Both the position numbers and the translations under genes were made by a program. A stretch of 64,000 bases of DNA from Rhodobacter sp. Har01 (GTDB lineage: Bacteria; Pseudomonadota; Alphaproteobacteria; Rhodobacterales; Rhodobacteraceae): NCBI RefSeq assembly GCF_020564565.1, contig NZ_JAJCTD010000001.1:620001-684000 (forward strand). Reading direction: 5' to 3'. The stretch's first letter is position 1, and each line of letters starts with the position of its first letter. Below the pieces are notes generated by a model that ran no database searches, was not told the DNA's origin, and saw only the letters and a list, made by a program, of their open reading frames with translations. Below, one piece after another: positions 27,233 through 37,100 of this stretch.

Positions 27233-29707
27233 TCAGTCGGCCGCGGCGGCGGGCGACAGCACCATGACACCCAGGGCCGCCGCGCGGGCAAGTGCCGGGT
27301 CCAGGCTCATCGGGATGTATTCGCCGCGTCGCCAAAGCTCTCCCAGGTCGTCGTAGTGGCGGCTGAGCGGATGACCGGACTGGCCGGTCGAGGTGATGAA
27401 CACGCTCGAATCGGGGTCGGCAAAGTCATAGACGCCGCGGTAGCCGGCGCCGTGGACGTTGCGATACGGATCCTCTCCCACTCCGGCGGTGCGCCCGCGC
27501 AGCAGGGTGTCGTCGCCGCCGCTGGTCGATTGGCGGATGTTCACGAAGTAGCGCAGCATCGGCACCGATCCGAGCACGGGGTGGTCATGCGCAGCCTGAT
27601 GCGCGTCGCCCCAGCGCCAGCTTTCCAGCTTAGGCCCCCAGTCCTCGGACAGGCGCAGCAAGGCTTCGTCCAGCGCCATCCGCGACAGGTCGGTGCAGCT
27701 TTCCACCGCCGCCGACTGGATGATGTCGCACCAGACCGCAGCGCCGTTCACGTTGCGAAACACCCGTTCGATGAACACCGGATCGGGATGGGTGAAACTG
27801 TCGGCCATCGGACCCAGTTCGTCACGGACCAACTTGTCCATCAGGCTGCGGATCCAGGCCGCGGCAATCAGCGGCTCGGGAAGATGTTCGTTCATCTCGC
27901 CGTTCCATTCGGCCAGCAGCATCAGCGCGCGCTGGCGGAAACGTTCGGGCGTGCCCTCGGGCGCGGCATCACCGGTGAACCACAGGTCGGCACCGATCAA
28001 CGGCAGCAGCGCCCGCGCGGTCGGGTCAACCGTGTCGAGTTGCGCCTCGATGAAACTCTCGCGGGTATGCACCTCGCGCGTCTTCATCAGCGTCAGCCAG
28101 CGCTGGATGCGCTGCGTGTCGCCCCACAGAAAGCTGACATGCTTCGGGAAGGGCCGGTCCACGGTCTTGTTGTTGGTATTGCCAAGCAGGCCCGAGGACG
28201 GGTTGCGGAAGCTTGGATTGTCCTCATAGGGCAGAATGCCCTTGAAACCCACCGCCGGCATCCAGCCCGGTGCCGGCATCCGGCCCTGGCTGGGATGCGC
28301 CGGATCGCGCGCCGGCATCTGGCCGATCATCTGCAGCGCAATCCCGTCCGGGCCGGCCAGAACGATGTTCTGGCTGGGCGCCACGGTCAGACGTCCGGCC
28401 TCGATCGCCGCATCCACCGTCTTGGCCTGCATCAGCCGCAGCGCCGCGGTCATCGAGGTATCGGCCGGCGACAACGCCGTCCAGCCCAGCGCCGCGACAT
28501 GCCCGGGCGGGGTGATGGAGCCGACATCGAACTGCGCGCCGGAAAGCACAGGCCCGTGTTCGGACCAGCGCAGGGACAGCGTCACCGGATCGCCGTCCTT
28601 GACCAGGACGATGCTCTGCCGGCTGTCGAACCGCGCCCAGCTGCCGTCCGGACGCAGGTATTCCTCGGGATCCTCGGGGTTCAGCTTCTCGATCACCAGG
28701 TCCTGGTCATCAAGGTAGCTTGAGGTCATGCCCCAGCCCATCGCTTCGCTGCGGCCCAGCAAGACCGCCGGAACGCCGGGAATCGTCGCCCCGATCACGC
28801 CGCCGGACTTCAACTCCAGCCGCGCCAGATACCAGATCGCCGGCGCGGTGAAGCCGAGATGGGGATCGCTGGCCAGCAGCGCACCGCCCGCGGCCGAGCG
28901 CGCCGGCACTGCAGCCCAGGCGTTCGAGGCGCCTTCCAGCCCCGGCACGGGCAGCGGCGAGAACGGCCCCAGCGCAAAGTCCACCGGGCGGCTGTCCGGA
29001 CCGACGCCCGGCACCAGTGCGGCATAGTCGGGCAGGACGGCGACACCCTTGCCCGGGTCTTCCGGCAGGATGTCGGCCAACCGCTCGGGTGCAAGCAGCA
29101 GTGACAGCCGGGCCCGCAGCACTTCGGCCTCGGCGTGACCGGACAGTTGCAGCGCCATGAGCTTGAGGATGGCGATGGAATCCGCCGGCGCCCAGGCCGA
29201 GATCTCGGGCTGGAACAGCCAGAATTCGGGCGCTCCGCGGCCGCGCGTGCCCTCGCTGACCTGTTCGATCCAGGCATTCACCCCGGCCGAATAGGCCTGC
29301 AGCGCAGCCAGGGTCTCGGGGTCCTGCGCCGGCACGCTTTGCAGCGACAGGTCGTAAAGGTCGAGCCGGCGCATCATCTCGTCCACGCCCAGGGTGGAAC
29401 TGCCGAAGATCTCGCTCAGCCGGCCTTGCGCGGTGCGGCGCAGCATCGTCATCTGCCAAAGCCGGTCCTGCGCATGCACGAAGCCAAGCGCGAAGAAGAC
29501 ATCCGTGTCGGTCTTGCCAAAGATGTGCGGCAGGCTGTCGTTGTTGCGAACCACCTCGACCGGCGCGGTCAGGCCCTCGACCACGAAATCCTCGTCATAG
29601 TCGATCAGCGACCGGGACAGGAACCAGTAGACCAGCACAATCGCCACACCCAGAAGCACCGCGGCGGCGGTCACCAGGCGGACAAGCCAGCGGAACAGGG
29701 TGAACAT
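27233..29707 (-). CDS. Penicillin acylase family protein (Ntn hydrolase)
   Basis: An 824-residue N-terminal-nucleophile hydrolase precursor. Family members cleave amides such as beta-lactam side chains or acyl-homoserine lactones; the substrate here is unknown. An N-terminal membrane anchor (WLVRLVTAAAVLLGVAIVLVYWF) is followed by the alpha chain, a linker and the beta chain beginning at Ser261 in EGASNAWAAVPARSA, the autoprocessing nucleophile. The ATG at 29707 has AAGGACC upstream; an in-frame start at 29731 is less likely. It is divergent from the dehydrogenase at 29795 and monocistronic. Confidence 0.9.
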   Translation of the reverse strand: MFTLFRWLVRLVTAAAVLLGVAIVLVYWFLSRSLIDYDEDFVVEGLTAPVEVVRNNDSLPHIFGKTDTDVFFALGFVHAQDRLWQMTMLRRTAQGRLSEIFGSSTLGVDEMMRRLDLYDLSLQSVPAQDPETLAALQAYSAGVNAWIEQVSEGTRGRGAPEFWLFQPEISAWAPADSIAILKLMALQLSGHAEAEVLRARLSLLLAPERLADILPEDPGKGVAVLPDYAALVPGVGPDSRPVDFALGPFSPLPVPGLEGASNAWAAVPARSAAGGALLASDPHLGFTAPAIWYLARLELKSGGVIGATIPGVPAVLLGRSEAMGWGMTSSYLDDQDLVIEKLNPEDPEEYLRPDGSWARFDSRQSIVLVKDGDPVTLSLRWSEHGPVLSGAQFDVGSITPPGHVAALGWTALSPADTSMTAALRLMQAKTVDAAIEAGRLTVAPSQNIVLAGPDGIALQMIGQMPARDPAHPSQGRMPAPGWMPAVGFKGILPYEDNPSFRNPSSGLLGNTNNKTVDRPFPKHVSFLWGDTQRIQRWLTLMKTREVHTRESFIEAQLDTVDPTARALLPLIGADLWFTGDAAPEGTPERFRQRALMLLAEWNGEMNEHLPEPLIAAAWIRSLMDKLVRDELGPMADSFTHPDPVFIERVFRNVNGAAVWCDIIQSAAVESCTDLSRMALDEALLRLSEDWGPKLESWRWGDAHQAAHDHPVLGSVPMLRYFVNIRQSTSGGDDTLLRGRTAGVGEDPYRNVHGAGYRGVYDFADPDSSVFITSTGQSGHPLSRHYDDLGELWRRGEYIPMSLDPALARAAALGVMVLSPAAAAD

Positions 29708-29794
29708 CGGGGTCCTTCTTGACGGCAGCACCGGCTTGGCGTCGTAGTCGAAACTCGCGGCAAGGGCAATTCAAGAGGCAGGGGGCGGCAAGAC

Positions 29795-30658
29795 ATGGCG
29801 AAGGTGGCATTCCTGGGGCTGGGTGTCATGGGGTTCCCGATGGCCGGGCACCTGGCGGCCAAGGGGCACCAGGTGGCGGTGTGGAACCGGACAACAGCAA
29901 AGGCCTCGGCCTGGGCGGACCGGCACGGCGGGGCAACCGCGACCACGGCGCGCGAGGCCGCCCTGGGGGCAGAGTTCGTGATGGCCTGTGTCGGCAACGA
30001 CGACGACCTGCGCGAGGTCTGCACCGGCCCGGATGGCGCCTTTGCCGGCATGGACCCGGGCGCGATCTTCATCGATCACACCACGGTCTCGGCCCGGGTG
30101 ACGCGCGAACTGGCGACGCTGGCTGCCGCCAAGGGGCTGGGCTTTGTCGATGCGCCGGTCTCGGGTGGCCAGGCGGGGGCGGAAAACGGCGTCCTGTCCA
30201 TCATGTGCGGCGGGGCCGAACCGGATTATGACCGGGCCGAGCCGGTGCTGGCGGCCTATGCCCGCGTCTGCCGTCGCCTGGGCGACAGCGGGGCGGGGCA
30301 ACTGGCCAAGATGATGAACCAGATATGCATCGCCGGCCTGATGCAGGGCCTGTCCGAGGCGCTGGCCTTCGGGCAGAAGGCGGGCCTCGACGGTGAAAAG
30401 GTGGTCGAGGTGATCAGCCAGGGGGCAGCCGGGTCCTGGCAGATGGCAAATCGGCACAAGACCATGCTGAAGGACGAATTCGACTTCGGCTTTGCGGTGG
30501 ACTGGATGCGCAAGGACCTGGGCATCTGCCTCGACACCGCAGAGGAAATCGGCGCCCGGCTGCCGGTGACCGCCCTGATCGACCAGTTCTACAAGGATGT
30601 GCAACTGATGGGCGGCGGCCGGAACGACACCTCAAGCCTCATACGGCGTCTGAAGTAG
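29795..30658 (+). CDS. NAD(P)-dependent beta-hydroxyacid dehydrogenase (3-hydroxyisobutyrate dehydrogenase family)
   Basis: A 287-residue oxidoreductase. The N-terminal Rossmann fold has VAFLGLGVMGFPMAGHLAAKGH, the substrate loop has DAPVSGGQAGAENG (about 119-132) and the catalytic lysine is Lys172 in GQLAKMMNQ. It belongs to the MmsB/GarR/GlxR group, which oxidises 3-hydroxyisobutyrate or reduces tartronate semialdehyde; the exact substrate cannot be read from sequence and no pathway genes are adjacent. It is a single gene facing the SYLF lipoprotein gene tail to tail. Confidence 0.9.
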   Translation: MAKVAFLGLGVMGFPMAGHLAAKGHQVAVWNRTTAKASAWADRHGGATATTAREAALGAEFVMACVGNDDDLREVCTGPDGAFAGMDPGAIFIDHTTVSARVTRELATLAAAKGLGFVDAPVSGGQAGAENGVLSIMCGGAEPDYDRAEPVLAAYARVCRRLGDSGAGQLAKMMNQICIAGLMQGLSEALAFGQKAGLDGEKVVEVISQGAAGSWQMANRHKTMLKDEFDFGFAVDWMRKDLGICLDTAEEIGARLPVTALIDQFYKDVQLMGGGRNDTSSLIRRLK

Positions 30659-30721
30659 CGGCGTTTTTCGTTTCCAGACAAAAGGTTGCACGGCGATGTT
30701 GAGTCGCCGCGCGAAGCGGCG

Positions 30722-31276
30722 TCACGGGATGATGCGGGTGTATTTCACGCCTGCCAGGGTGGCGCCCGCGATCAGCCCTTGCTGGCCGAACACCAAAGCG
30801 ACGACGGGGTCGATTTCGGTGGTGGCCTTGCCGATGGTCGCGCCTTCTTCCGGCGTGGCATAGCGCAAGTCGGCCGAGGCCGCCCAGCCCTTCGATCGGC
30901 GGAAGTCTTCAAGCGCGGGTTGGGTCATGAAGAACAAGGCGTGGGCGTATTGTTGCGCGCCGATCTGCAGGCCAACGCTGGCCTTGGTGGCCGAGTAGTA
31001 ATCGACCGTCGCGCCCTGAATGCGCAGGGCGCCGCGACCGTAGCCGCCGCCCCAGAACAGCCCGGCCTCGGTGATCAGCGGCATGTAGAGCACGCCAGAA
31101 GCTCGCGACGCGAGATCGCGGGTGCCTGGATACTTCTCGAACAGATAGGTCTGTGTCGCGTCGACGCGGGCATCGATCTGGCCGGCTCCGTTCGAGCCGA
31201 TGCCGTTGCCGCAGGCCGCCGTCAGCAGCGCCATTGAGCCCGCCCCCAGCATGAGTCCACGACGGGTGTATTGCAT
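30722..31276 (-). CDS. SYLF/YSC84-domain lipoprotein
   Basis: A 184-residue predicted lipoprotein. The signal peptide with lipobox LLTAAC has the lipidated Cys at residue 22. The mature part matches the SYLF (Ysc84/BON-associated) lipid-binding domain: SRASGVLYMPLITEAGLFWGGGYGRGALRI, SATKASVGLQIGAQQYAHALFFMT and the closing YTRIIP. Function is probably in the cell envelope and is not defined in bacteria. Its own promoter lies in the 113-base gap upstream. Confidence 0.85.
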   Translation of the reverse strand: MQYTRRGLMLGAGSMALLTAACGNGIGSNGAGQIDARVDATQTYLFEKYPGTRDLASRASGVLYMPLITEAGLFWGGGYGRGALRIQGATVDYYSATKASVGLQIGAQQYAHALFFMTQPALEDFRRSKGWAASADLRYATPEEGATIGKATTEIDPVVALVFGQQGLIAGATLAGVKYTRIIP

Positions 31277-31389
31277 GATCTGCCCTTTCCTGCCCTATCC
31301 GGGGGTTCTCGGCCCCTTTGCCGCTAAATCTAGCGTGTTCCGCGGCGATTGTCATGCGTTTCGCGACGCTCCCGTCGCGATCGGCGGGA

Positions 31390-32490
31390 TCATGCGGTCG
31401 GTCGCGTCAGCCAGTCGTTCCAGACCCTGGTGACCGCTTTGTCGCCGCCCTGCGCATCCAGGATGCCGCAGTGTTCCCACAGGCTGGCCAGGGGGCGGTC
31501 CGCTTCGGGAATATGGGCCAGAAACGGGCCGTAGTCGTGGCTGGTGAAGTTCACCACAAACCGGTGGCGCCCTTCGTCGGCGAAACGGAACAGCGCCTCG
31601 GTCGCCTGGGCCTGCCATTCGGGGCTACCGGGGATGCGGCCGAACAAACCCCAGCGTATGGGCGCCGAGGAGGTGCCGCTTTCGCTGATCGCGGCCGGGC
31701 GGCCGGTGCGCGCGGCCAGATCGTTGAGCGGGTCGTAGAAACCGTCGGGAATGGGGTCGGGCGCATCGTCCTGCAGATGCGGGTAGATCGAAAAGGCGGC
31801 CAGGTCGGAATGCGTCATCAGCGCTGCCATCTCGGCGCGCTGGAGGGCTGCGTCGGCGCCATCGGTGCGGCCCATGTAGTGCTGGGTGGCGATGGTGAAA
31901 CAGACGCCCGTTTCGGGAAAGCGGTCCTTCACCGCCTCATAGACCGCGCGGTGCAGGCGGGTATAGCCGGGCCAGAGGTCGGGAGCGAAGTGCAAGAGCA
32001 GGTTCACCTCGACCCCGATCGCCAGCCAGTCGGGCCGGGCGATTTCGGCCGCGCGCAGGCAGAAGGCGGTGTAGGCGGCGATGACCTCCGGGTCGTCGAA
32101 GGCGCGGCCCTGCCAGCGGGCGGGCAGCGGCTGGTTGTCGGCGACGGCGAAATTCAGCGCCATGCCCTGGCGCATCGTGTCCAGCGCGCCAAGAGACAGC
32201 AGCTTGGGGTGGCCCGGCGCCGCGGCCCAGCTCAGGTCGCGCATCAGCGCGGCCGAGAAGTCGGTGCCGTCGGCGGCGGCATCCCAGGGCACGCCTCCCA
32301 GCACCATCGGCGCGGCCATGTCGGCGCGGTCACGCAGGAACAGTTCAACCTGCCCCAGGGCGCGCAGCGTCAGGTCGTGCGGCCAGCGCGTGGTGCCCAT
32401 GCAGAAGCTGCGGGTCGATGCCGCCAGTGCGGGTCGCGGCGCCGCGAAGGGCAGGGCAGCAAGGCCAGCAAGGACCATACGCCGCCGCAC
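31390..32490 (-). CDS. Secreted glycoside-hydrolase-like TIM-barrel protein (GH53-like)
   Basis: A 366-residue exported protein with an arginine-rich signal peptide (MRRRMVLAGLAALPFAAPRPALA). The mature part looks like a clan GH-A TIM barrel: a candidate acid/base Glu161 in AIGVEVNLLLHF and a candidate nucleophile Glu270 in AAISESGTSS near the ends of strands 4 and 7, as in GH53 arabinogalactanases. The substrate is unknown. The gene starts 4 bases after hemB ends, so it is probably co-transcribed with hemB even though the functions look unrelated. Confidence 0.7.
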   Translation of the reverse strand: MRRRMVLAGLAALPFAAPRPALAASTRSFCMGTTRWPHDLTLRALGQVELFLRDRADMAAPMVLGGVPWDAAADGTDFSAALMRDLSWAAAPGHPKLLSLGALDTMRQGMALNFAVADNQPLPARWQGRAFDDPEVIAAYTAFCLRAAEIARPDWLAIGVEVNLLLHFAPDLWPGYTRLHRAVYEAVKDRFPETGVCFTIATQHYMGRTDGADAALQRAEMAALMTHSDLAAFSIYPHLQDDAPDPIPDGFYDPLNDLAARTGRPAAISESGTSSAPIRWGLFGRIPGSPEWQAQATEALFRFADEGRHRFVVNFTSHDYGPFLAHIPEADRPLASLWEHCGILDAQGGDKAVTRVWNDWLTRPTA

Positions 32491-32494
32491 GGTC

Positions 32495-33496
32495 CTATCC
32501 GCGCAACAGCCGCGCCGCCTCGGGCGCGAAATAGGTCAGGATGCCGTCGCAGCCCGCGCGCTTGAAGCACATCAGGCTTTCCATCATCACTTTCTCGCCA
32601 TCGACCCAGCCGTTCAGCGCCGCGCCCCGCAGCATCGAATACTCGCCCGACACCTGGTAGGCATAGGTTGGCGCGCCGAAGGTGTCCTTCACCCGGCGGC
32701 AGATATCCAGATAGGGCATGCCGGGTTTGACCATCACCATGTCCGCGCCCTCGCGCAGGTCGCGCTCGATCAGCCGCAGGGCCTCGTCGCTGTTGGCGGG
32801 GTTCATCTGGTAGGTCTTCTTGTCACCCTTCAACGCGCCCGAGGCGCCCACCGCATCGCGGAACGGGCCGTAGAAGGCCGATGCATACTTGGCCGAATAG
32901 GACATGATCGCCACATCCTTGTGGCCCGCGGCTTCCAGTGCCCCCCGCATGGCGCCGATCCGGCCATCCATCATGTCCGAAGGCCCCAGGATGTCGGCCC
33001 CCGACTCGGCCTGGGCAAGCGACATCTTCACCAGCGCCTCGACGGTTTCGTCATTCAGGATGATGCCGTCGCGGACGATCCCGTCATGGCCGTTCGAGTT
33101 GTAGGGGTCCAGCGCCACATCGGTCATCACCGCGATCTCGGGCACCGCGGCCTTGATCGCGCGGATCGCCCGGTTGGCCAGGTTGTCGGGGTTCCAGGCC
33201 TCTTCGCAGGCTTCCGTCTTTTTCGACGGATCGGTGTAGGGAAACAGGCAGATCGCCGGAATTCCCAGACCCGCGGCCATTTCGGCCGCCTTCACCACCT
33301 TGTCCAGCGACATCCGGTTGACCCCGGGCATCGAGGCGATCGGCTCTTCCATGCCGTGCCCGTCTCGGATGAAGACCGGCCAGATCAGGTCTCCGACCGA
33401 AAGCGTGTTCTCCTGTGTCAGGGCACGCAGGGCGGCGGTGCGGCGCAGGCGGCGGAAGCGCAGGGCGGGGCAGGGGGCGGAGATCGGGCGCATCAT
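32495..33496 (-). CDS. hemB: Porphobilinogen synthase (delta-aminolevulinate dehydratase)
   Basis: Condenses two 5-aminolevulinate molecules to porphobilinogen for heme, bacteriochlorophyll and corrinoids. The 333 residues carry the Schiff-base lysines Lys203 (MSYSAKYASAFYGPFR) and Lys257 (MVMVKPGMPYLD). The loop that binds zinc in E. coli (three cysteines) reads DVALDPYNSNGHDG, so this is a zinc-free type; the R. capsulatus enzyme is known to work without that metal. The first or second of two adjacent ATGs may be the start. The GH53-like gene follows. Confidence 0.97.
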   Translation of the reverse strand: MMRPISAPCPALRFRRLRRTAALRALTQENTLSVGDLIWPVFIRDGHGMEEPIASMPGVNRMSLDKVVKAAEMAAGLGIPAICLFPYTDPSKKTEACEEAWNPDNLANRAIRAIKAAVPEIAVMTDVALDPYNSNGHDGIVRDGIILNDETVEALVKMSLAQAESGADILGPSDMMDGRIGAMRGALEAAGHKDVAIMSYSAKYASAFYGPFRDAVGASGALKGDKKTYQMNPANSDEALRLIERDLREGADMVMVKPGMPYLDICRRVKDTFGAPTYAYQVSGEYSMLRGAALNGWVDGEKVMMESLMCFKRAGCDGILTYFAPEAARLLRG

Positions 33497-33584
33497 CGGT
33501 CCATCATGGCGGGCGGGGGGGCTTGCAGCCCTGCCACTTGCCTGCCATGGAAAGACGCGCGCCTCAAGGGATCACAGGCGCGAC

Positions 33585-34130
33585 ATGCTGAACAGGGAAC
33601 CGGCCTTGGACTGGTACGAGACCGTCTTTGAAGTGATCGACATGCGATCCTTCTCGAACCTCTGGTATTGGATCGCGCTGGCGGTCCTTTGGTCCACGAC
33701 CAGCCATTGGGTTCTGGGCGTGCCCTATGACATGATCCAGCGCGCCCGGCGGCACGGTGGCCAGATGCAGGCCGATGTCGAGGCCATGGTGGGCATCAAC
33801 ATCCGCCGCTTGCTGGGCATTGCCCGCACCGCGGCCGTTCCGATCTTCGCCGTGCTCTCGTTCTTGCTGTCGGCGCTGGCGGTCCTGGCGTTCTGGTTCT
33901 GGGTCGAATTCGCCCAGGCGCTGTTCTTCCTGGCGGCGCCGATGGTGCCGGTCGGCTGGCTGTCGCTGAGGGCCGCGCTGCGGATCGAAGGCGGCGAAGA
34001 CCGCGGCGATGCGCTGTATCAGCGGCTGATGGTGCATCGCCGCCTGATTCAGACCGTCGGCATGGTGTCGATCTTCATCACATCGCTGTTCGGGATGTAT
34101 CAGAACCTGAACATCTCGATCCTGAACTGA
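33585..34130 (+). CDS. Conserved Rhodobacterales integral membrane protein
   Basis: A 181-residue protein with about three or four hydrophobic segments (SNLWYWIALAVLWSTTSHWVLGV, AVPIFAVLSFLLSALAVLAFWFWV, ALFFLAAPMVPVGWL, VGMVSIFITSLFGMY). I recall similar proteins in related genomes labelled as a component of a SufBCD complex, but nothing in the sequence shows that role. ATG 33585 is the last start before the conserved-looking region DWYETVFEVIDMRSFSNLWYW. mfd starts 8 bases after the stop, so the two are probably co-transcribed. Confidence 0.75.
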   Translation: MLNREPALDWYETVFEVIDMRSFSNLWYWIALAVLWSTTSHWVLGVPYDMIQRARRHGGQMQADVEAMVGINIRRLLGIARTAAVPIFAVLSFLLSALAVLAFWFWVEFAQALFFLAAPMVPVGWLSLRAALRIEGGEDRGDALYQRLMVHRRLIQTVGMVSIFITSLFGMYQNLNISILN

Positions 34131-34138
34131 CACCAGGC

Positions 34139-37100
34139 ATGGCGCGTGAACGGATCATCCTGGGTGGCGCGCCCGAGGGCTATGACGCTTTCCTGCTGGT
34201 GCGCGAGGTGGCAAAGGGCCGCCCGGTGATCCATGTCGCGCGTGACGACAAACGGGCCGAGGCGATGCGGGCCGCGCTGGCCGTGGCGGCGCCCGAAGTC
34301 GTTGTGCTGGAGTTTCCGGCCTGGGACTGCCTGCCCTATGACCGCGTCTCGCCCAACCCCGAAATCGCATCGCGCCGGATGTCCGCCCTGGCCGGGTTGG
34401 CTGACGGGCTGGGCGGGCCTTTCGTGCTGCTGACCACGCTCAGCGCGGTCACCCAGCGGGTCCCGGCGCGCGATGTGGTCCGTGCCGCATCGTTCCGGGC
34501 CGTGGTGGGCGACCGGGTGGACGAGGCGAGGTTGCGCGCGTTCCTTGGCCGGATGGGATTCACCCCCGCATCCACCGTCGCCGAACCCGGCGACTTCGCC
34601 ATACGGGGGGGTATTGTCGACATCTACCCGCCGGGGCCGGGGGGGCCGATCCGGCTGGATTTCTTCGGCGACGTGCTGGATGGCGCGCGGCGGTTCGATG
34701 CCGGCACGCAGCGCACGCTGGAAAAGCTGGCGAGGGTGGAATTCGCCCCGGTCTCCGAAGTGATCCTCGACCCCGAGGCGATCACCCGGTTCCGGCAGAA
34801 CTACCGCGCCGAGTTCGGGGCGGGCGGGTCGGACGATCCCTTGTATGAGGCGGTCAGCGCCGTCCGCAAGCATCAGGGGATGGAGCATTGGCTGCCGTTC
34901 TTTCACGACCGGCTGGAGACGCTGTTCGACTACCTGCCCGAGGCGAGCGTGATGCTGGACGACCAGGTCACCCCGATCCGTCTGGCGCGGTGGGAGGCGA
35001 TCGACGACGCCTTTGACGCGCGGGCCGAGGCGATGGTTGCCAAGGGCCGGCTGGACACCGTCTACAAGCCGGTTGCGCCGGGGCTCTTGTATCTGGACGA
35101 TGCGGCCTGGGAGGCCACGATGGCCGACCGCCGGGTGATCCAGCTGTCGCCCCTGCCGCAGGCGCCGGGGCCGGGGGTTCTGGATGCGGGTGGGCGCATC
35201 GGCCGCAACTTCGCACCTGAGAGGCAACAGGAAAAGATAAGCCTTTTCAGTGCTCTTGCCGACCACGTTAGAACATTGCGCGAACAATCGCCGGTGGTCA
35301 TTGCCAGTTGGTCCGATGGCGCGCGAGAGCGGTTGAAGGGTCTGCTCTCCGACCAGGGCCTGGTGGCCGATGACATCGCGGATCTCCGCGCCCTGCCGGC
35401 CGCGAAGGGCGCGCTCTATCTGCTTGTCTGGGCGCTGGAATCCGGGTTCACCGCGCCGGGGCTTGCGGTCATCTCGGAGCAGGACGTGCTCGGCGACCGT
35501 CTGGTCGGAAAACCGAAGAAACGCCGCAAGGCTGACAACTTCCTGCGCGAAGTTGATACGCTTTCGCTGGGCGATCTGGTGGTGCACGTCGAGCACGGCG
35601 TCGGCCGGTATCTGGGGATCGAGACGATCACCGCACTGGGTGCGCCGCATGCCTGCGTGGCGCTGGAATACGCCGAGAACGCCAAGCTGTATCTGCCGGT
35701 CGAGAACATCGAACTGCTCAGCCGCTATGGCCATGAGGACGGGTTGCTTGACCGTCTGGGCGGCGGCGCCTGGCAGGCCAAGAAGGCCAAGCTCAAGGAG
35801 CGCATCAAGGAAATCGCCGACCGCCTGATGCGGGTCGCGGCCGAGCGTGCCCTGCGCCACGCGCCCATCCTGGAAGCCCCGCACTCGATCTGGGAGGCCT
35901 TTGCCGCGCGCTTCCCCTATCAGGAAACCGACGACCAGCTTTCGGCCATTGCCGATGTCGTGGCCGACCTGGAAAAGGGGTCGCCCATGGACCGGCTGAT
36001 TGTCGGCGACGTCGGTTTCGGCAAGACCGAGGTCGCCATGCGCGCCGCCTTCGTTGCGGCGCTGTCGGGGATGCAGGTCGCGGTGATCTGCCCGACCACG
36101 CTGCTGGCGCGCCAGCATTTCCGTACCTTTGCCGACCGCTTTCGCGGCTTTCCCATACGGGTGCGTCCGTTGTCGCGGTTCGTCAGCGCCAAGGACGCCA
36201 ATGCCACCCGGGCAGGGCTGACCGATGGCTCGGTCGACATCGTGGTCGGCACCCATGCGCTGCTCGCCAAGTCGATCAGCTTCAAGAACCTTGGCCTGCT
36301 GATCATCGACGAGGAACAGCACTTCGGCGTGACCCACAAGGAGCGCCTGAAAGAAATACGCGCCGAGGTCCACGTCCTGACCCTGACCGCCACGCCGATC
36401 CCGCGCACGCTGCAACTGTCGCTGACCGGGGTGCGCGACCTGTCGATCATCGCCACGCCGCCGGTGGACCGGCTGGCGATACGCACCTACATCAGCGAGT
36501 TCGACACCATCACCATCCGCGAGGCCCTGCTGCGCGAACGCTATCGCGGCGGGCAGACCTTCTATGTCGTGCCGCGGGTGGCCGACATTCCCGAGATCGA
36601 AGAGTTCCTGAAGACCCACGTTCCCGAGGTGTCGTATGTCATTGCCCACGGGCAGTTGGCGGCGGGCGATCTGGATGACCGGATGAACCAGTTCTACGAT
36701 GGCAAGTATGACGTGTTACTGGCCACAACCATTGTGGAATCCGGTCTGGACATCCCCACCGCGAACACCATGATCATCCACCGCGCCGACATGTTCGGCC
36801 TGTCGCAACTGTACCAGATCCGCGGCCGGGTCGGCCGGGCCAAGACCCGTGCCTATTGCTATCTGACCACCAAGCCGCGCAGCCCGCTGACGCCGCAGGC
36901 ACAGCGGCGGCTCAAGCTGCTGGGCAGTCTGGATTCTCTGGGTGCGGGGTTCAACCTGGCGTCACACGATCTGGACCTGCGCGGCGCGGGGAACCTGTTG
37001 GGCGAGGAACAGTCGGGCCACATCAAGGAGGTGGGGTACGAGTTGTACCAGCACATGCTGGAAGAGACGATCCACAAGATCAGGTCGGGTGAACTGCAGG

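Noticed and set aside
30700..30721. Hairpin CGCCGC/GCGGCG after the SYLF gene as a terminator
   Set aside because: Only a 6-base stem and no T-run on either side; not called.
34100..36649. An 849-codon minus-strand frame opposite mfd
   Set aside because: Shadow of mfd with no motif, signal or ribosome site.
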